Source: Roseovarius aestuarii
GTDB lineage: Bacteria; Pseudomonadota; Alphaproteobacteria; Rhodobacterales; Rhodobacteraceae
Length of the DNA: 64,000 nt
Direction: 5' to 3'
Assembly (NCBI GenBank): GCA_027214255.1
Contig: JAPWHL010000002.1
Coordinates: 186,001-250,000 of the forward strand
Positions 46,583-56,145 of this stretch are shown piece after piece (positions within the stretch are counted from its first letter, which is position 1; the number at the start of each line of letters is the position of its first letter). The translations under genes were made by a program, and so were the position numbers. The notes beneath the pieces were generated by a model. That model was not told the origin of the DNA. It saw nothing but the letters and a program-made list of their open reading frames with translations, and did not search any database.

Positions 46583-46646
46583 ACAAGCAGTGATACTGAG
46601 GTGGCGCGCCGGGTCAATGATATCCCGCCAACCAAAGGGCATAGAT

Positions 46647-47114
46647 ATGAGCAAAAGTCTGAAACGCGTCACCCGGGCATTGCTGGATGCCGGTCTGGAC
46701 ACCGCTCCGGTCGAAATTGGCGCGGCCACTACGGCGCAAATGGCCGCTGAACAATTGGGTTGCGAGGTCAATCAGATTGCAAAATCGATCATCTTTGCCG
46801 GACAGGAAAGCGGCACGGCCATCCTGTTTATCACCGCAGGTGGCAATCGCGTTAACGATGCCCGTGCCAGCGGGCTGGCCGGTGAGCCGTTGGGCCGGGC
46901 CGATGCCGCGCTGATCCGCGCACAAACCGGGTTTGCCATTGGTGGCGTATCCCCTGTCGGCCACCTGACCCCGCCACGCGCCTTTTTCGACCCGCAGTTG
47001 ATGAATTTCCCCCAGATCTGGGCCGCAGCCGGAACACCGCGCCACGTCTTTGGTGCCGCACCGACAGAAATGTTGCTGATCAGCGGCGCGCAACTGGCGG
47101 AATTTACTGAATAA
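46647..47114 (+). CDS. YbaK/EbsC-type aminoacyl-tRNA deacylase
   Basis: 155 residues with the YbaK/ProX fold: EQLGCEVNQIAKSIIFAG (catalytic Lys in AKSIIF), ITAGGNRVND, and GVSPVGHLTPPRAFFDPQL. Such enzymes hydrolyse mischarged tRNA in trans. The start at 46647 is chosen because the upstream extension has no family likeness and overlaps glnE divergently. Confidence 0.88.
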   Translation: MSKSLKRVTRALLDAGLDTAPVEIGAATTAQMAAEQLGCEVNQIAKSIIFAGQESGTAILFITAGGNRVNDARASGLAGEPLGRADAALIRAQTGFAIGGVSPVGHLTPPRAFFDPQLMNFPQIWAAAGTPRHVFGAAPTEMLLISGAQLAEFTE

Positions 47115-47133
47115 ACCTCCATGTCAGGGCAAC

Positions 47134-47154
47134 AATGTAAATAAGTTTTACATT
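47134..47154. promoter_or_regulatory. Palindromic operator, copy 1
   Basis: AATGTAAA-N5-TTTACATT, perfect 8-bp arms with spacer TAAGT. It lies 90 bp upstream of the DUF2852 ATG. The form TGT-N11-ACA fits within the loose PpsR/CrtJ consensus TGT-N10-12-ACA, but the regulator is unproven. Confidence 0.7.
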
Positions 47155-47191
47155 ACCCCTTGCAGCAAAGCGCCTTAATCCCAATCTAGAT

Positions 47192-47212
47192 AATGTGAAG
47201 GGCGTTTACATT
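47192..47212. promoter_or_regulatory. Palindromic operator, copy 2
   Basis: AATGTGAA-N5-TTTACATT (spacer GGGCG), one mismatch from a perfect palindrome. Same architecture as copy 1, centre-to-centre distance 58 bp, 31 bp before the DUF2852 ATG. Same-spaced twin sites suggest cooperative binding. Confidence 0.7.
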
Positions 47213-47243
47213 GACGCCCCATGATTTGAAAGGGACGACACAT

Positions 47244-47690
47244 ATGAACGCCTATGCACATACCCACGAAACCGCCCATGGCCCTTCCGGTGGCCCGCTG
47301 GCATGGCTGCATCGCGCCGAAAGCTGGCTGGATGAGCGCGGCAAGGCTGCTTGGATTATCGCCATGATCCTTGGCTTTGTCACCATCTGGCCCGTCGGTC
47401 TGGCCATTCTTGCTTATATGATATGGAGCAAACGCATGTTTAACTGTTCAAAACGTAATCGGTCCAATTCGCTGAAACGCCGCCCACACGGATCAAGCGG
47501 AAACAGCGCCTTTGACGCCTACCGAGACGCCACACTGGCTCGGTTGCAGGAAGAACAAGACAGTTTCGTCGCGTTTCTGGATCGCTTGCGTCAGGCCAAA
47601 GACAAGGCCGAGTTCGATCAATTCATGAGTGATCGAGACACCAAACTTCCTGAAACCCTCGGTGATAACGGCGCACCGAAAGAAGCCTGA
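47244..47690 (+). CDS. DUF2852 membrane protein
   Basis: 148 residues. One membrane helix lies at about residues 37-58 (WIIAMILGFVTIWPVGLAILAYMIW), typical of DUF2852, followed by a basic linker (KRMFNCSKRNRSNSLKRRPHGSSG) and a helical cytosolic C-terminus. Function unknown. An in-frame TTG lies upstream at 47211, but AAAGGGACG before the ATG at 47244 is preferred. Twin palindromes upstream suggest tight control. Confidence 0.82.
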   Translation: MNAYAHTHETAHGPSGGPLAWLHRAESWLDERGKAAWIIAMILGFVTIWPVGLAILAYMIWSKRMFNCSKRNRSNSLKRRPHGSSGNSAFDAYRDATLARLQEEQDSFVAFLDRLRQAKDKAEFDQFMSDRDTKLPETLGDNGAPKEA

Positions 47691-47697
47691 ATATCCC

Positions 47698-47728
47698 TCC
47701 GGGCCGCATCCTGTGCGGTCCGGACCTT
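47698..47728 (+). terminator. Hairpin after DUF2852 gene
   Basis: TCCGGGCCGCA (47698-47708) pairs with TGCGGTCCGGA (47714-47724) with one G-U, then CCTTCT. No long T-run, so strength uncertain. Confidence 0.5.
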
Positions 47729-47794
47729 CTGCTGATCCAACCAGCGTCACATTGGCGTTTCACGTTTCATCGCAAACCTTCTAAACGGATGGTC

Positions 47795-48256
47795 ATGACA
47801 CAGTTTCACTCTTCGCCCGACTGGCACACACCCGATCCTTCGACCCAGCCCGAGTTTTATGCGGATGTACCTTTAAAACGTCTGCTGGCTTGGGTGATTG
47901 ATTCGATCATAATCCTGCTGTTGTCGCTGTTGGCGGTGGTATTGACTGCGTTCATCGGGGCCTTGTTTTTTCCGCTGCTGATGCTGATCGTCAGCTTTGC
48001 CTACCGTATCGTTACCCTGTCACGCGGATCGGCCACCTGGGGCATGCGGGTGATGGCCATCGAATTTCGCACATGGCGCGGCGAACGTTTGGACCGGAGC
48101 ACGGCGGCCCTTCATACCTTGGGGTATTCGTTCTCTCTTGCTCTCGTGATGCCACAAGTCATTTCCGTCATACTGATGCTGACAGGCCCACGCGCGCAAG
48201 GTCTGACCGATCATGTATTGGGAACGGTCGCCATCAACCGACAGGCTAGCCACTGA
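47795..48256 (+). CDS. RDD-family membrane protein
   Basis: 153 residues. The RDD signature is KRLLAWVIDSIIILLLSLL, with an RGSATWGMRVM second motif and three to four membrane segments. Function unknown, sometimes linked to ion transport. Two ATGs lie 6 bp apart (47789, 47795); GGATGG favours the second. Confidence 0.82.
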   Translation: MTQFHSSPDWHTPDPSTQPEFYADVPLKRLLAWVIDSIIILLLSLLAVVLTAFIGALFFPLLMLIVSFAYRIVTLSRGSATWGMRVMAIEFRTWRGERLDRSTAALHTLGYSFSLALVMPQVISVILMLTGPRAQGLTDHVLGTVAINRQASH

Positions 48257-48343
48257 CGGCGCGCACATTCGCCCCGAAAACCGACTTGGCGCGCGGTCGC
48301 ATCATTGCTATCGTCGCCAGATCACGCAAAAAATTCCGAGTCC

Positions 48344-49174
48344 ATGCGCCACACACTTCCCATTGCGCCCCAGTTTTATGTGACGGCCCCACAGCCATGC
48401 CCCTATCTGGAGGGCCGCATGGAGCGCAAGCTGTTCACAGCCTTGCAGGGGGACGGTGCGCAACGCCTGAATGACGGGCTGTCCAAGCAGGGATTCCGCC
48501 GCTCGCAGAACGTGCTTTACCGCCCATCCTGCGCCGATTGCGCGGCTTGCCTGTCGGCACGGATAAACGTATCCGCCTTTACCGCATCCAAAAGCCAACG
48601 GCGCTGCACCCGCCGCAATGCCGGTCTGGAACGCCGCGCAAATTCGCCTTGGGCAACCGAAGACCAATACGCCCTGTTTCGCCGCTATCTGGAAAGCCGC
48701 CACGCAGAAGGCGGCATGGCCGACATGGATGCGTTTGAATTTGCCGCCATGGTCGAAGAAACACCGATCCGAACGCGGGTCGTCGAGTATGTGGACAGCG
48801 ACACGGGCGCATTAACCGCTGTGTGCCTGACCGACATATTGGATGACGGCGTCAGCATGGTCTATTCGTTCTTTGACCCGGAACGGACCCGCGACAGCCT
48901 TGGAACCTATCTGATCCTCGACCACATCGAGATCGCGCGAGAGACCGAACGGCCCTATGTCTATCTGGGCTATTGGGTGCCGGGCAGCCCGAAAATGGGC
49001 TACAAGGCTGCATATTCCGGTCTGGAGGTTTATGTCGGCGGCACGTGGGAACGGATGCGCGACCCTGACGATTATCAAGCGCAGGTCAATCCGCAGTCGA
49101 ATGATCCCATTTCCGAGCAAGTGGCCGATATCACCCTGCCCGAAGGCATGCCGATCCGCGCCAGCCGCGGTTAA
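48344..49174 (+). CDS. bpt: Aspartate/glutamate leucyltransferase
   Basis: N-end-rule enzyme that adds Leu to proteins with N-terminal Asp or Glu, marking them for ClpS/ClpAP. It has the ATE-N cysteine motif ([16 protein letters not shown]) and the ATE-C features YSFFDPE and [18 protein letters not shown]. 276 residues from the ATG at 48344, where homology to [22 protein letters not shown] begins. It ends 4 bp into the convergent LysR gene. Confidence 0.92.
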   Translation: MRHTLPIAPQFYVTAPQPCPYLEGRMERKLFTALQGDGAQRLNDGLSKQGFRRSQNVLYRPSCADCAACLSARINVSAFTASKSQRRCTRRNAGLERRANSPWATEDQYALFRRYLESRHAEGGMADMDAFEFAAMVEETPIRTRVVEYVDSDTGALTAVCLTDILDDGVSMVYSFFDPERTRDSLGTYLILDHIEIARETERPYVYLGYWVPGSPKMGYKAAYSGLEVYVGGTWERMRDPDDYQAQVNPQSNDPISEQVADITLPEGMPIRASRG

Positions 49175-50061
49175 GACGCGCGGCCCAGGCCTGCGTACAA
49201 AAGCGCGGCCACTTTGCTGGCTATGGGCGTCGGGCGTGGCGGTAGCTCCAACATCAGGCTGGCCCCGCTGGGCACCTGAAGATCAAACGGCATAACCAGC
49301 TCCCCGCGCTCAAGTGATCCAGCCACAAGGGCGGCATGCCCCATCAGCACCCCTGCCCCGGCACGTGCCTCGTCCACTGCGATAGCATACAGCGAGAAAC
49401 GTGGCCCGCTGTCCAGATTGGGCAATGTGACATGGGCTCGGCGTGCCCAGAGCGCCCAATCATCGCTCCAAGTGGCATCCTGCAATAGCGCGTGATCCAC
49501 CAGGTCTGCCGGAGTTTTCAGTGCCTCCGCCACATGCGGCGCACAAACCGGAGCGAGCGTATCCGGAACCAAAGGCGTAAGCGACGCGTCGGTGTCCGCA
49601 GGCCGGATAAACAGGCTAAGATCGAATAACCCGCGGGCCAGATTCGGCGGGGTTTCCAGCGCCGAAACCGACAGTTTCACCCCCGGCAATTCGGCCCGAA
49701 TGGACGGCAGGCGCGGTGTCAGCCACAATTGCGCAACGGATGGCAGAACCGCAATATGAACCTGCGGTTCGGGTGCCATAGCTCGCAAGGCGCGTACCGC
49801 CTCGCCCATTTCATCAAAGGCACGGGTAAATTGCGGGATCAGCGCCGCCCCGGCACGGGTCAGGCGCACACCTTGGCTGTGACGTTCAAACAGCGCCGTG
49901 CCCGCCCAGCCCTCCAGCGCGCGGATATGCTGCGAAATCGCACCGGGGGTCACGCTTAACTCATCAGCAGCATTGGCAAAACCACCCAGCCGGGCGGCGG
50001 CCTCGAAGGCACGAAGTGCATTCAGCGGTGGACCTTTTGGGCGCGGTGGGGCGACGGGCAT
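49171..50061 (-). CDS. LysR-family transcriptional regulator
   Basis: 296 residues. The N-terminal winged helix is [38 protein letters not shown] (GcvA-like), followed by an effector-binding domain. Divergent from the SHMT-like gene with 103 bp between; the standard reading is that it controls that gene and itself. Confidence 0.9.
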   Translation of the reverse strand: MPVAPPRPKGPPLNALRAFEAAARLGGFANAADELSVTPGAISQHIRALEGWAGTALFERHSQGVRLTRAGAALIPQFTRAFDEMGEAVRALRAMAPEPQVHIAVLPSVAQLWLTPRLPSIRAELPGVKLSVSALETPPNLARGLFDLSLFIRPADTDASLTPLVPDTLAPVCAPHVAEALKTPADLVDHALLQDATWSDDWALWARRAHVTLPNLDSGPRFSLYAIAVDEARAGAGVLMGHAALVAGSLERGELVMPFDLQVPSGASLMLELPPRPTPIASKVAALLYAGLGRAS

Positions 50062-50164
50062 CAGCAGCCTCAGGCTTAGTTTTTCTACGGTGACTTTTAC
50101 ATAATCTGATTTGCACGCCCAAGCCTCAATGCCCTAACTGACATTAATTATCAGGAGCACCACC

Positions 50165-51493
50165 ATGACCCACACCCGAACCCTTGCTGCGCGCCCTTGG
50201 GTGCCCGCCCATTGCGAAACCCGCGTTCAGACGATTGCCAAAGAAACCGCTGCCCGCCCCAGCGCGGATATCGCAACGCAGATAATTGCGCTGACCAAGG
50301 AGAACCGCCAGATCCACGAAAAGGACTGCTTTAACCTGAACCCCGCGACCAACGTGATGAATCCCGCCGCCGAGGCGCTGTTGGCCAGTGGCATTGGCTC
50401 GCGACCGTCCTTGGGGTATCCCGGCGACAAATATGAAATGGGTCTGGAAGCCATCGAACAGATCGAGGTGATCGCCGCTCAGCTTTGCACCGCACAATTC
50501 GGCGCGCGCTACGCTGAAATCCGTGTGCCATCCGGCGCGATCGCCAATCTTTACGGTTTCATGGCAACCTGCAAACCCGGAGACACGATTATTGCGCCCC
50601 CGGCCACCATCGGCGGGCACGTTACGCACCACGGTGCAGGCTGTGCCGGGTTGTTCGGTCTAAACACATTGAACGCCCCCATCCGTCCGGATGGCTATAG
50701 CGTGGATGTGGAAGCGTTGCGCGAACAGGCCCATCAAAGCCGTCCAAGGCTTATCACCTTGGGAGGCAGCTTGAACCTGTTCGAGCATCCCGTCGCCGAG
50801 GTCCGCCGCATTGCAGACGAGGTCGGTGCATTCCTGATGTTTGACGCAGCCCATCAATGCGGCATCATCGCAGGCGGTGCATGGAAGAACCCACTGGATG
50901 AGGGCGCGCATCTGATGACGATGAGCACCTACAAAAGCCTCGGAGGGCCTGCAGGCGGGTTGATCGTCACCAATGAGAGTGCCATCGCGCAGCGGTTGGA
51001 TGAGATCGCGTTTCCCGGCATGACGGCCAATTTCGACGCGGCCAAATCGGCGGCGCTGGCACGCGGCATGCTGGATTGGCGCGACCATGGCCCCGCCTAT
51101 GCCGATGCGATGATCGCGCTGGCGCGCGCACTGGCAACCGCGCTGGCCGCCGAAGGCCTTCCGGTTTTTGCGGCCGAGCGTGGCTTTACCGACTCGCACC
51201 AGTTTGCAATCGAGGCTGCGGCATTCGGTGGCGGTCAGGCTGCGTCAAAGACCCTGCGCAAGGCCGGGTTTCTGGCCTGCGGAATCGGCCTGCCCTTGGC
51301 CGAGGTGGCGGGCGACATGAACGGATTGCGCATCGGCACGCCGGAATTGGTGCGCTGGGGCGTGACACCCGATCACGCAGCGCAATTGGCCGCGTTGATC
51401 GCGCAGGCCCTGCGCAGCGAGACCCCCGACGCACTGGCCCCACAGGTCGCCAGCCTGCGCGCGCAATTCGACAGGTTGCACTATATCACCTGA
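50165..51493 (+). CDS. PLP-dependent SHMT-like aldolase/hydroxymethyltransferase
   Basis: 442 residues of the serine hydroxymethyltransferase fold. PLP lysine is Lys257 in MSTYKSLGGPAGG; FLMFDAAHQCGI and SGAIANLYGF match the PLP pocket. It diverges from housekeeping GlyA (for example STYKS instead of TTHKT), and its own LysR argues for a catabolic role, such as alpha-methylserine or beta-hydroxy amino acid cleavage. Substrate not decidable. Confidence 0.82.
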   Translation: MTHTRTLAARPWVPAHCETRVQTIAKETAARPSADIATQIIALTKENRQIHEKDCFNLNPATNVMNPAAEALLASGIGSRPSLGYPGDKYEMGLEAIEQIEVIAAQLCTAQFGARYAEIRVPSGAIANLYGFMATCKPGDTIIAPPATIGGHVTHHGAGCAGLFGLNTLNAPIRPDGYSVDVEALREQAHQSRPRLITLGGSLNLFEHPVAEVRRIADEVGAFLMFDAAHQCGIIAGGAWKNPLDEGAHLMTMSTYKSLGGPAGGLIVTNESAIAQRLDEIAFPGMTANFDAAKSAALARGMLDWRDHGPAYADAMIALARALATALAAEGLPVFAAERGFTDSHQFAIEAAAFGGGQAASKTLRKAGFLACGIGLPLAEVAGDMNGLRIGTPELVRWGVTPDHAAQLAALIAQALRSETPDALAPQVASLRAQFDRLHYIT

Positions 51494-51567
51494 GACAGTC
51501 TGATCTTCGCCTCCTCGGGCCGGACACGGGACCGTTGCCCGCATTTACCCCTGCCTCAAGATACGGA

Positions 51568-51600
51568 AAAGGCCGCTGCAGGATGTCCGCAGCGGCCTTA
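51568..51600 (-). terminator. Terminator of the TRAP operon, possibly bidirectional
   Basis: AAGGCCGCTGC (51569-51579) pairs with GCAGCGGCCTT (51589-51599), a perfect 11-bp stem. On the minus strand it is followed by TTTCC. It lies between the convergent SHMT-like and dctM genes. Confidence 0.8.
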
Positions 51601-51624
51601 GCTTTGTGAATAAACAGAACCGTA

Positions 51625-53976
51625 TCAGCCCAACAGGGCCGGAAAGACGGTCACGATGGACGGGAAGAACCACAAAATGGCCAGCCCCAACACCTGGATC
51701 AAGACGAACGGCAGCACCCCGCGATAAATATGCCCGGTCGTCACCTCTTTGGGGGCAACCCCGCGTAGATAGAACAGTGCAAAACCGAAAGGCGGTGTCA
51801 GGAACGAGGTTTGCAGGTTCACCGCGATCATAATCGTCACCCATTTGGGATCGAACGTGCCACCATAAATGACAGGCCCGACAATCGGAATGACGATGTA
51901 GATGATCTCAAGGAAATCCAGAACGAACCCCAGAACGAACAGTACCAGCATCACAATCAGGAAGACCTTGAATTCGCTATCGAACGATTTCAGGAACTGT
52001 TGAATATAGTGTTCGCCGCCAAAGCTGATCACCACAAGGTTCAACAATTGTGACCCGATCAAAATGGTGAACACCATCGATGTCACCTTGGCCGTTTCGC
52101 GCACCACGGGCGTCAAAACACCTTGGGTGAACAACACCCAGCAGGCAAACAACAGGCCGAACAGCGCATAAAGATAGGCCGCATAAGCGAACACAAAAGC
52201 GATGACAGTTTCGGCGCCAACCTTTTCTTGGTTGATCCGCAAGTCAAAATTGACGCCGATCAGAATGGCCACAATGATCGCAAAGGTCGCCCAGATGACG
52301 ATCATACCGGATTTATCCTGATCGCGCAGTTTGCGATAGGCCGCCAACATGATGGCCCCACCTGCCCCCAACGCCGCTGCCGGTGTCGGGTTGGTGATAC
52401 CGCCCAGGATCGAGCCAAGAACCGCAACGATCAAGACCAGCGGTGGAAAAACCACCCGGATCAGATCATTCTGCGCCAGACGCGCCGCAGCAAAGCTACA
52501 TCCATATAGCGCAAGCCCCAGAGGGATCAGCAACAAGATCACCGTCGCCCCCGCGCTGGTGGAAGGTGCGATCAACAACACGTCGACCAACAATCCCAAT
52601 GCGATGCCAAACGCGCCAACCAAAAGCGGCCGAGGATCAGCGGCAGGATTGACCCCGCGCGCCACGGCCAGTGTCAGGGCGAACAGAACCATCAGAATCG
52701 TGACACCCGTGCCGATTGGTGCGGCTGCGGCCTCTTTTTCGACCTTGAGCGCGGCGATTTCTTCGGCACTCAGTTTGACACTTTCCTGCTGACCGCCTGC
52801 CGCCTCAATCGCGGCTTGCTCGGCGACGGCGCTGTCCCATTTATCCTGACCATGCAGCTCGATCATCGAGGCCTGACATTCCGCACTGACCCCGGTGCGC
52901 AAAGATGCGCTCGTGCCCCGGTCGGTGAAACTGTCCACCACAAGGCTTTGCGACCCTATAACACCCACATTGGCCAATAGGATGGCACCGGCGATAAGGC
53001 CAACCGGCGCGCCAACGAACCATGTGAAGGCCTCTGACCGGGTGATGACCTTGTCAGATGTGGCGCCCATGGCCACGGCAGGTGCCTTGGTTGGGTTGAT
53101 CAGAGCGTAGCCAAAGGCATAAAGCGCGTAGAGCAATGCCAGCAAAATTCCCGGCAGCAACGCAGCCTGAAACAATGTGCCCACAGAAACAACAGCCGGT
53201 TCGCCAAGAAACGTCAACGCATCACCGCACCCGGCTTCTATCGCGCGTTTTTCCTGCGCGACCGAGTATAGGTCACCCGCGAGCGTGCCCAGCAAAACGA
53301 TCACGATAGATGGCGGGATGATCTGCCCCAGAGTGCCCGACGCCGCGATCACGCCTGTCGCAATTTCCGGGGAATAGTTGTTGCGCAGCATTGTCGGCAG
53401 GCTTAGCAGCCCCATGGTGACGACAGTCGCGCCGACGATCCCGGTCGAGGCCGCCAAAAACGCACCCACAACGACAACCGATACGGCCAAGCCGCCGGGC
53501 AACGGCCCAAAAACACGGGCCATTGTGGTCAACAGATCATTCGCAATCTTCGAGCGTTCCAGCGTGATCCCCATCATCACGAACATCAAAACCGCCAACA
53601 GGGTTTCAATGGATTGGCCCGCCAGAACACGTTCGTTGATACGGTTTACAATGAAGCTGACGTTGCGATCCATCGCAACCTCCCACCCCTGCGGAAACAC
53701 CGGCGTACCGATCCGAGGTAGTTCCGGGTATCGGAAAACCGACACGACATCGGGCTTTACCCCGCTTGCAAGCAACGCATCATAGGCGGCGCTGGAGGTG
53801 TCTATTGCCTGATGAATAAGCAATCCTGCACTGTTGAGTGCCGCGATGATCGCAAAAGAAATCACCCCGGCGCCAGCGATGGCGAACGCCACCGGAAAAC
53901 CCGACAGAATGCCTCCGAAAAGGCACAGGAAGACGATGATCAGGCCGATTTCGACGCCATCAAGTCCAAACAGCAT
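51625..53976 (-). CDS. TRAP transporter large permease (DctM) with long insert
   Basis: Membrane component that carries out transport. 783 residues, against the usual ~430. It has the DctM signature STGIVGATVVTMGLLSLPTMLRNNYSPEIATG and GQIIPPSI. The extra length is a hydrophilic, Glu/Ala-rich segment at about 345-430 (Cys in AECQASM) flanked by additional hydrophobic helices, of the mannitol/chloroaromatic-type subfamily. Substrate unresolved. Downstream of dctQ by 15 bp. Confidence 0.9.
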   Translation of the reverse strand: MLFGLDGVEIGLIIVFLCLFGGILSGFPVAFAIAGAGVISFAIIAALNSAGLLIHQAIDTSSAAYDALLASGVKPDVVSVFRYPELPRIGTPVFPQGWEVAMDRNVSFIVNRINERVLAGQSIETLLAVLMFVMMGITLERSKIANDLLTTMARVFGPLPGGLAVSVVVVGAFLAASTGIVGATVVTMGLLSLPTMLRNNYSPEIATGVIAASGTLGQIIPPSIVIVLLGTLAGDLYSVAQEKRAIEAGCGDALTFLGEPAVVSVGTLFQAALLPGILLALLYALYAFGYALINPTKAPAVAMGATSDKVITRSEAFTWFVGAPVGLIAGAILLANVGVIGSQSLVVDSFTDRGTSASLRTGVSAECQASMIELHGQDKWDSAVAEQAAIEAAGGQQESVKLSAEEIAALKVEKEAAAAPIGTGVTILMVLFALTLAVARGVNPAADPRPLLVGAFGIALGLLVDVLLIAPSTSAGATVILLLIPLGLALYGCSFAAARLAQNDLIRVVFPPLVLIVAVLGSILGGITNPTPAAALGAGGAIMLAAYRKLRDQDKSGMIVIWATFAIIVAILIGVNFDLRINQEKVGAETVIAFVFAYAAYLYALFGLLFACWVLFTQGVLTPVVRETAKVTSMVFTILIGSQLLNLVVISFGGEHYIQQFLKSFDSEFKVFLIVMLVLFVLGFVLDFLEIIYIVIPIVGPVIYGGTFDPKWVTIMIAVNLQTSFLTPPFGFALFYLRGVAPKEVTTGHIYRGVLPFVLIQVLGLAILWFFPSIVTVFPALLG

Positions 53977-53991
53977 GTTTCAATAGTCCCT

Positions 53992-54918
53992 TCAGTGTGT
54001 GCCTTCAAAGGCTTCTTCACCTTCGCCAAGGGTATCCTTGTCGAGGTAGCGTCCTTCGGATTCTGGTCCTTCCTTCCACTCCAGATACGAGCGAAAGAAG
54101 AATGCAATTGCCTGGATGAAGACCATCAGGGCAAAGGTGACCAGCAGTATCTTGAACAGGAAGTAGGCGTTGAACCCATTCGGGCTGAACCCGATAGTCT
54201 CGACATTCCAGCGCAGCGCGCGCGATTTGGCCAGCAACCGGTCCAGCGAATCTGACGCCGACGGGTTCGGCACGATCAAATGGCGCCACAGGAAAAACCA
54301 GCCATACAGCCACATCAACACCGCGGCAGGCATCATGAACAACAAGCTGCCCACCATATCGATCACCCGCTTGGTGCGATAGCTGACAGCCGAATACACC
54401 AGATCGACGCGGACATGGGTGCCTTGCACGAACGTATAGGCGCAGCACAGGCACACGATCATCGCGTTATAGAGCTTCAGTTCTTCCGCCCACCAGCTGA
54501 TATCCATCTGGATCGGGATACCGAAACCAAAGACAATGTCGGGACGTGCAAAAATCCGCTGAATCAAGACAATGACGATCTGTTGCAGGACCATCAACAA
54601 CCCGGCCCATGCAAAGAATCGGCCTACCGTGTTGGCAAACCCCTCCAGCGCACGCACGCACCCCCACATAAAGCCGTTACGCCACAACCCGATTCCCAGT
54701 AGCAGCAGAAACGCAACGAAAACGACGAACATCAGTTCGACGGATGCGCCGTAGTAAACGAACCGCATGATTGCCTGTTTGTCTGACCAATCCAGCCAGA
54801 GCGAAGGATGCGTCACCGCATATCCGAAGTTGTAAAACGCCAAAGCAATGCTGCTGAAAAACCAGATAATGCCATCCAGCAGGGCCATGAATGTACCGCC
54901 CGTGGCTGTGTCTTCCAT
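53992..54918 (-). CDS. TRAP transporter small permease (DctQ)
   Basis: 308 residues, larger than typical DctQ (~170), again as in the mannitol/chloroaromatic type. Several membrane segments are visible: IIWFFSSIALAFYNFGYAV, VFVAFLLLLGIGLW, FFAWAGLLMVLQQIVIVLIQ, and the family core AMIVCLCCAYTFVQGTHVRVDLVY. Acidic C-terminus. Confidence 0.87.
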   Translation of the reverse strand: MEDTATGGTFMALLDGIIWFFSSIALAFYNFGYAVTHPSLWLDWSDKQAIMRFVYYGASVELMFVVFVAFLLLLGIGLWRNGFMWGCVRALEGFANTVGRFFAWAGLLMVLQQIVIVLIQRIFARPDIVFGFGIPIQMDISWWAEELKLYNAMIVCLCCAYTFVQGTHVRVDLVYSAVSYRTKRVIDMVGSLLFMMPAAVLMWLYGWFFLWRHLIVPNPSASDSLDRLLAKSRALRWNVETIGFSPNGFNAYFLFKILLVTFALMVFIQAIAFFFRSYLEWKEGPESEGRYLDKDTLGEGEEAFEGTH

Positions 54919-55009
54919 TGATGAGAGTCCCCCGGCTTCCGCACGGTATCATACCAAACATGACCCACAGCGCGGACCTTTGGGCATGATCGAATGTGTA
55001 TGGTGAAGT

Positions 55010-55037
55010 CACGTCCCCGCCGTCAGGCGGGAACGTG
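55010..55037 (-). terminator. Hairpin between dctP and dctQ
   Basis: CACGTCCCCGCC (55010-55021) pairs with GGCGGGAACGTG (55026-55037), one mismatch, in the 138-bp gap after dctP. Such hairpins often protect or partly terminate abundant binding-protein messages. No strong T-run. Confidence 0.5.
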
Positions 55038-55056
55038 CGAAAGTGATCCTTTGGGA

Positions 55057-56145
55057 TCAGATACCGACGACGCGGTTACGCTGTGCGGTAAACGTACCCT
55101 CGGAACGGCTGCCCCAAGCGGCCGAGCTTTTCAGCGATGCCATATAGCTGTCGTAGCAGGTTTTATACAGATCATCGTCCAGGTTTTCACGCTGCACTTC
55201 GTCTGCCGCAGTACCGAATGCGTCCCAGATTTCATCCGAGAATTCCAGCAACTTTACACCGCCCGATTGCAACCGCTGCAACGCGGCCGAGTTGTTAGAC
55301 ATGAACTGCGACATGTTCCACAGGTTAGCCGAACGCGTAACGCTCTCGATGATCGACTGCTGCGCGCCTGTCAGGCTTTCATAAACGTCGAGGTTCAGGT
55401 TCAGGTTCAGGTTCGGACCTGGCTCGTGGAAACCGGCGGTGTAATAGAACTTGGTGATTTCTTGGAAACCGGCCTTTTCATCCGCCCATGGGCCGATCCA
55501 CTCGGTGCCGTCAATCGCGCCGGATGCCAGCGCCTGATACACTTCTGCGCCTGGCAGATTCTGAACAGATGCGCCCAGTTTACCCATCACCTGACCACCT
55601 TGGCCGGGCATACGGAATTTCAGACCCTGAAAGTCCTCAACGCCGTTCATTTCCTTGGCGAACCAACCGCCCGACTGCGGGCCGGTGTTGCCTGCGGGGA
55701 ACGATTTCAAGCCAAAGATCGAATACAGCTCGTCTGCCAGATCACGCCCGCCGTCATGGTCAAACCAGTTATTAAATTCCTGGAACGTCATGCCGAATGG
55801 CACTTGGCTAAAGAACGACAGCGCAGGGTGCTGACCCATGAAATAATAGTCAACGCCGTGATAGAGATCGGCCTGACCGGATGCGACGGCGTCAAACGCT
55901 TCGAAGGCGCCAACCAGTTCGCCTGCGGCTTTCAATTCAACGGTCAGCTGACCGTCAGTTGCTGCGGTGATGTTGTCGGCGCAAAATTGCGCCGCGTCAT
56001 GCACACCAGCAAGGCCGCGGCCCCAAGTGCTAACCATTGTCAGTGTGCGCTTGCCCTGTGCATAGGCCGGAGCCGCCAGAACAGTTGTCGCGGCGGCAGC
56101 GGTGCCACCAAGTGCGGAATTCTTCAAAAAAGAACGACGATCCAT
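55057..56145 (-). CDS. TRAP transporter substrate-binding protein (DctP)
   Basis: Periplasmic binding protein of 362 residues. A twin-arginine signal MDRRSFLKNSALGGTAAAATTVLAAPAYAQ (about 1-30) is followed by a DctP fold with IKFRMPGQGGQVMGKLGAS-type sequence (LKFRMPG) and GAIDGTEWIGPW (ligand-binding loop). A 6-bp microrepeat (AGGTTC x4, 55391-55414) encodes NLNLNLNL at about 245. First gene of the operon; divergent from the two-component system. Confidence 0.9.
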   Translation of the reverse strand: MDRRSFLKNSALGGTAAAATTVLAAPAYAQGKRTLTMVSTWGRGLAGVHDAAQFCADNITAATDGQLTVELKAAGELVGAFEAFDAVASGQADLYHGVDYYFMGQHPALSFFSQVPFGMTFQEFNNWFDHDGGRDLADELYSIFGLKSFPAGNTGPQSGGWFAKEMNGVEDFQGLKFRMPGQGGQVMGKLGASVQNLPGAEVYQALASGAIDGTEWIGPWADEKAGFQEITKFYYTAGFHEPGPNLNLNLNLDVYESLTGAQQSIIESVTRSANLWNMSQFMSNNSAALQRLQSGGVKLLEFSDEIWDAFGTAADEVQRENLDDDLYKTCYDSYMASLKSSAAWGSRSEGTFTAQRNRVVGI

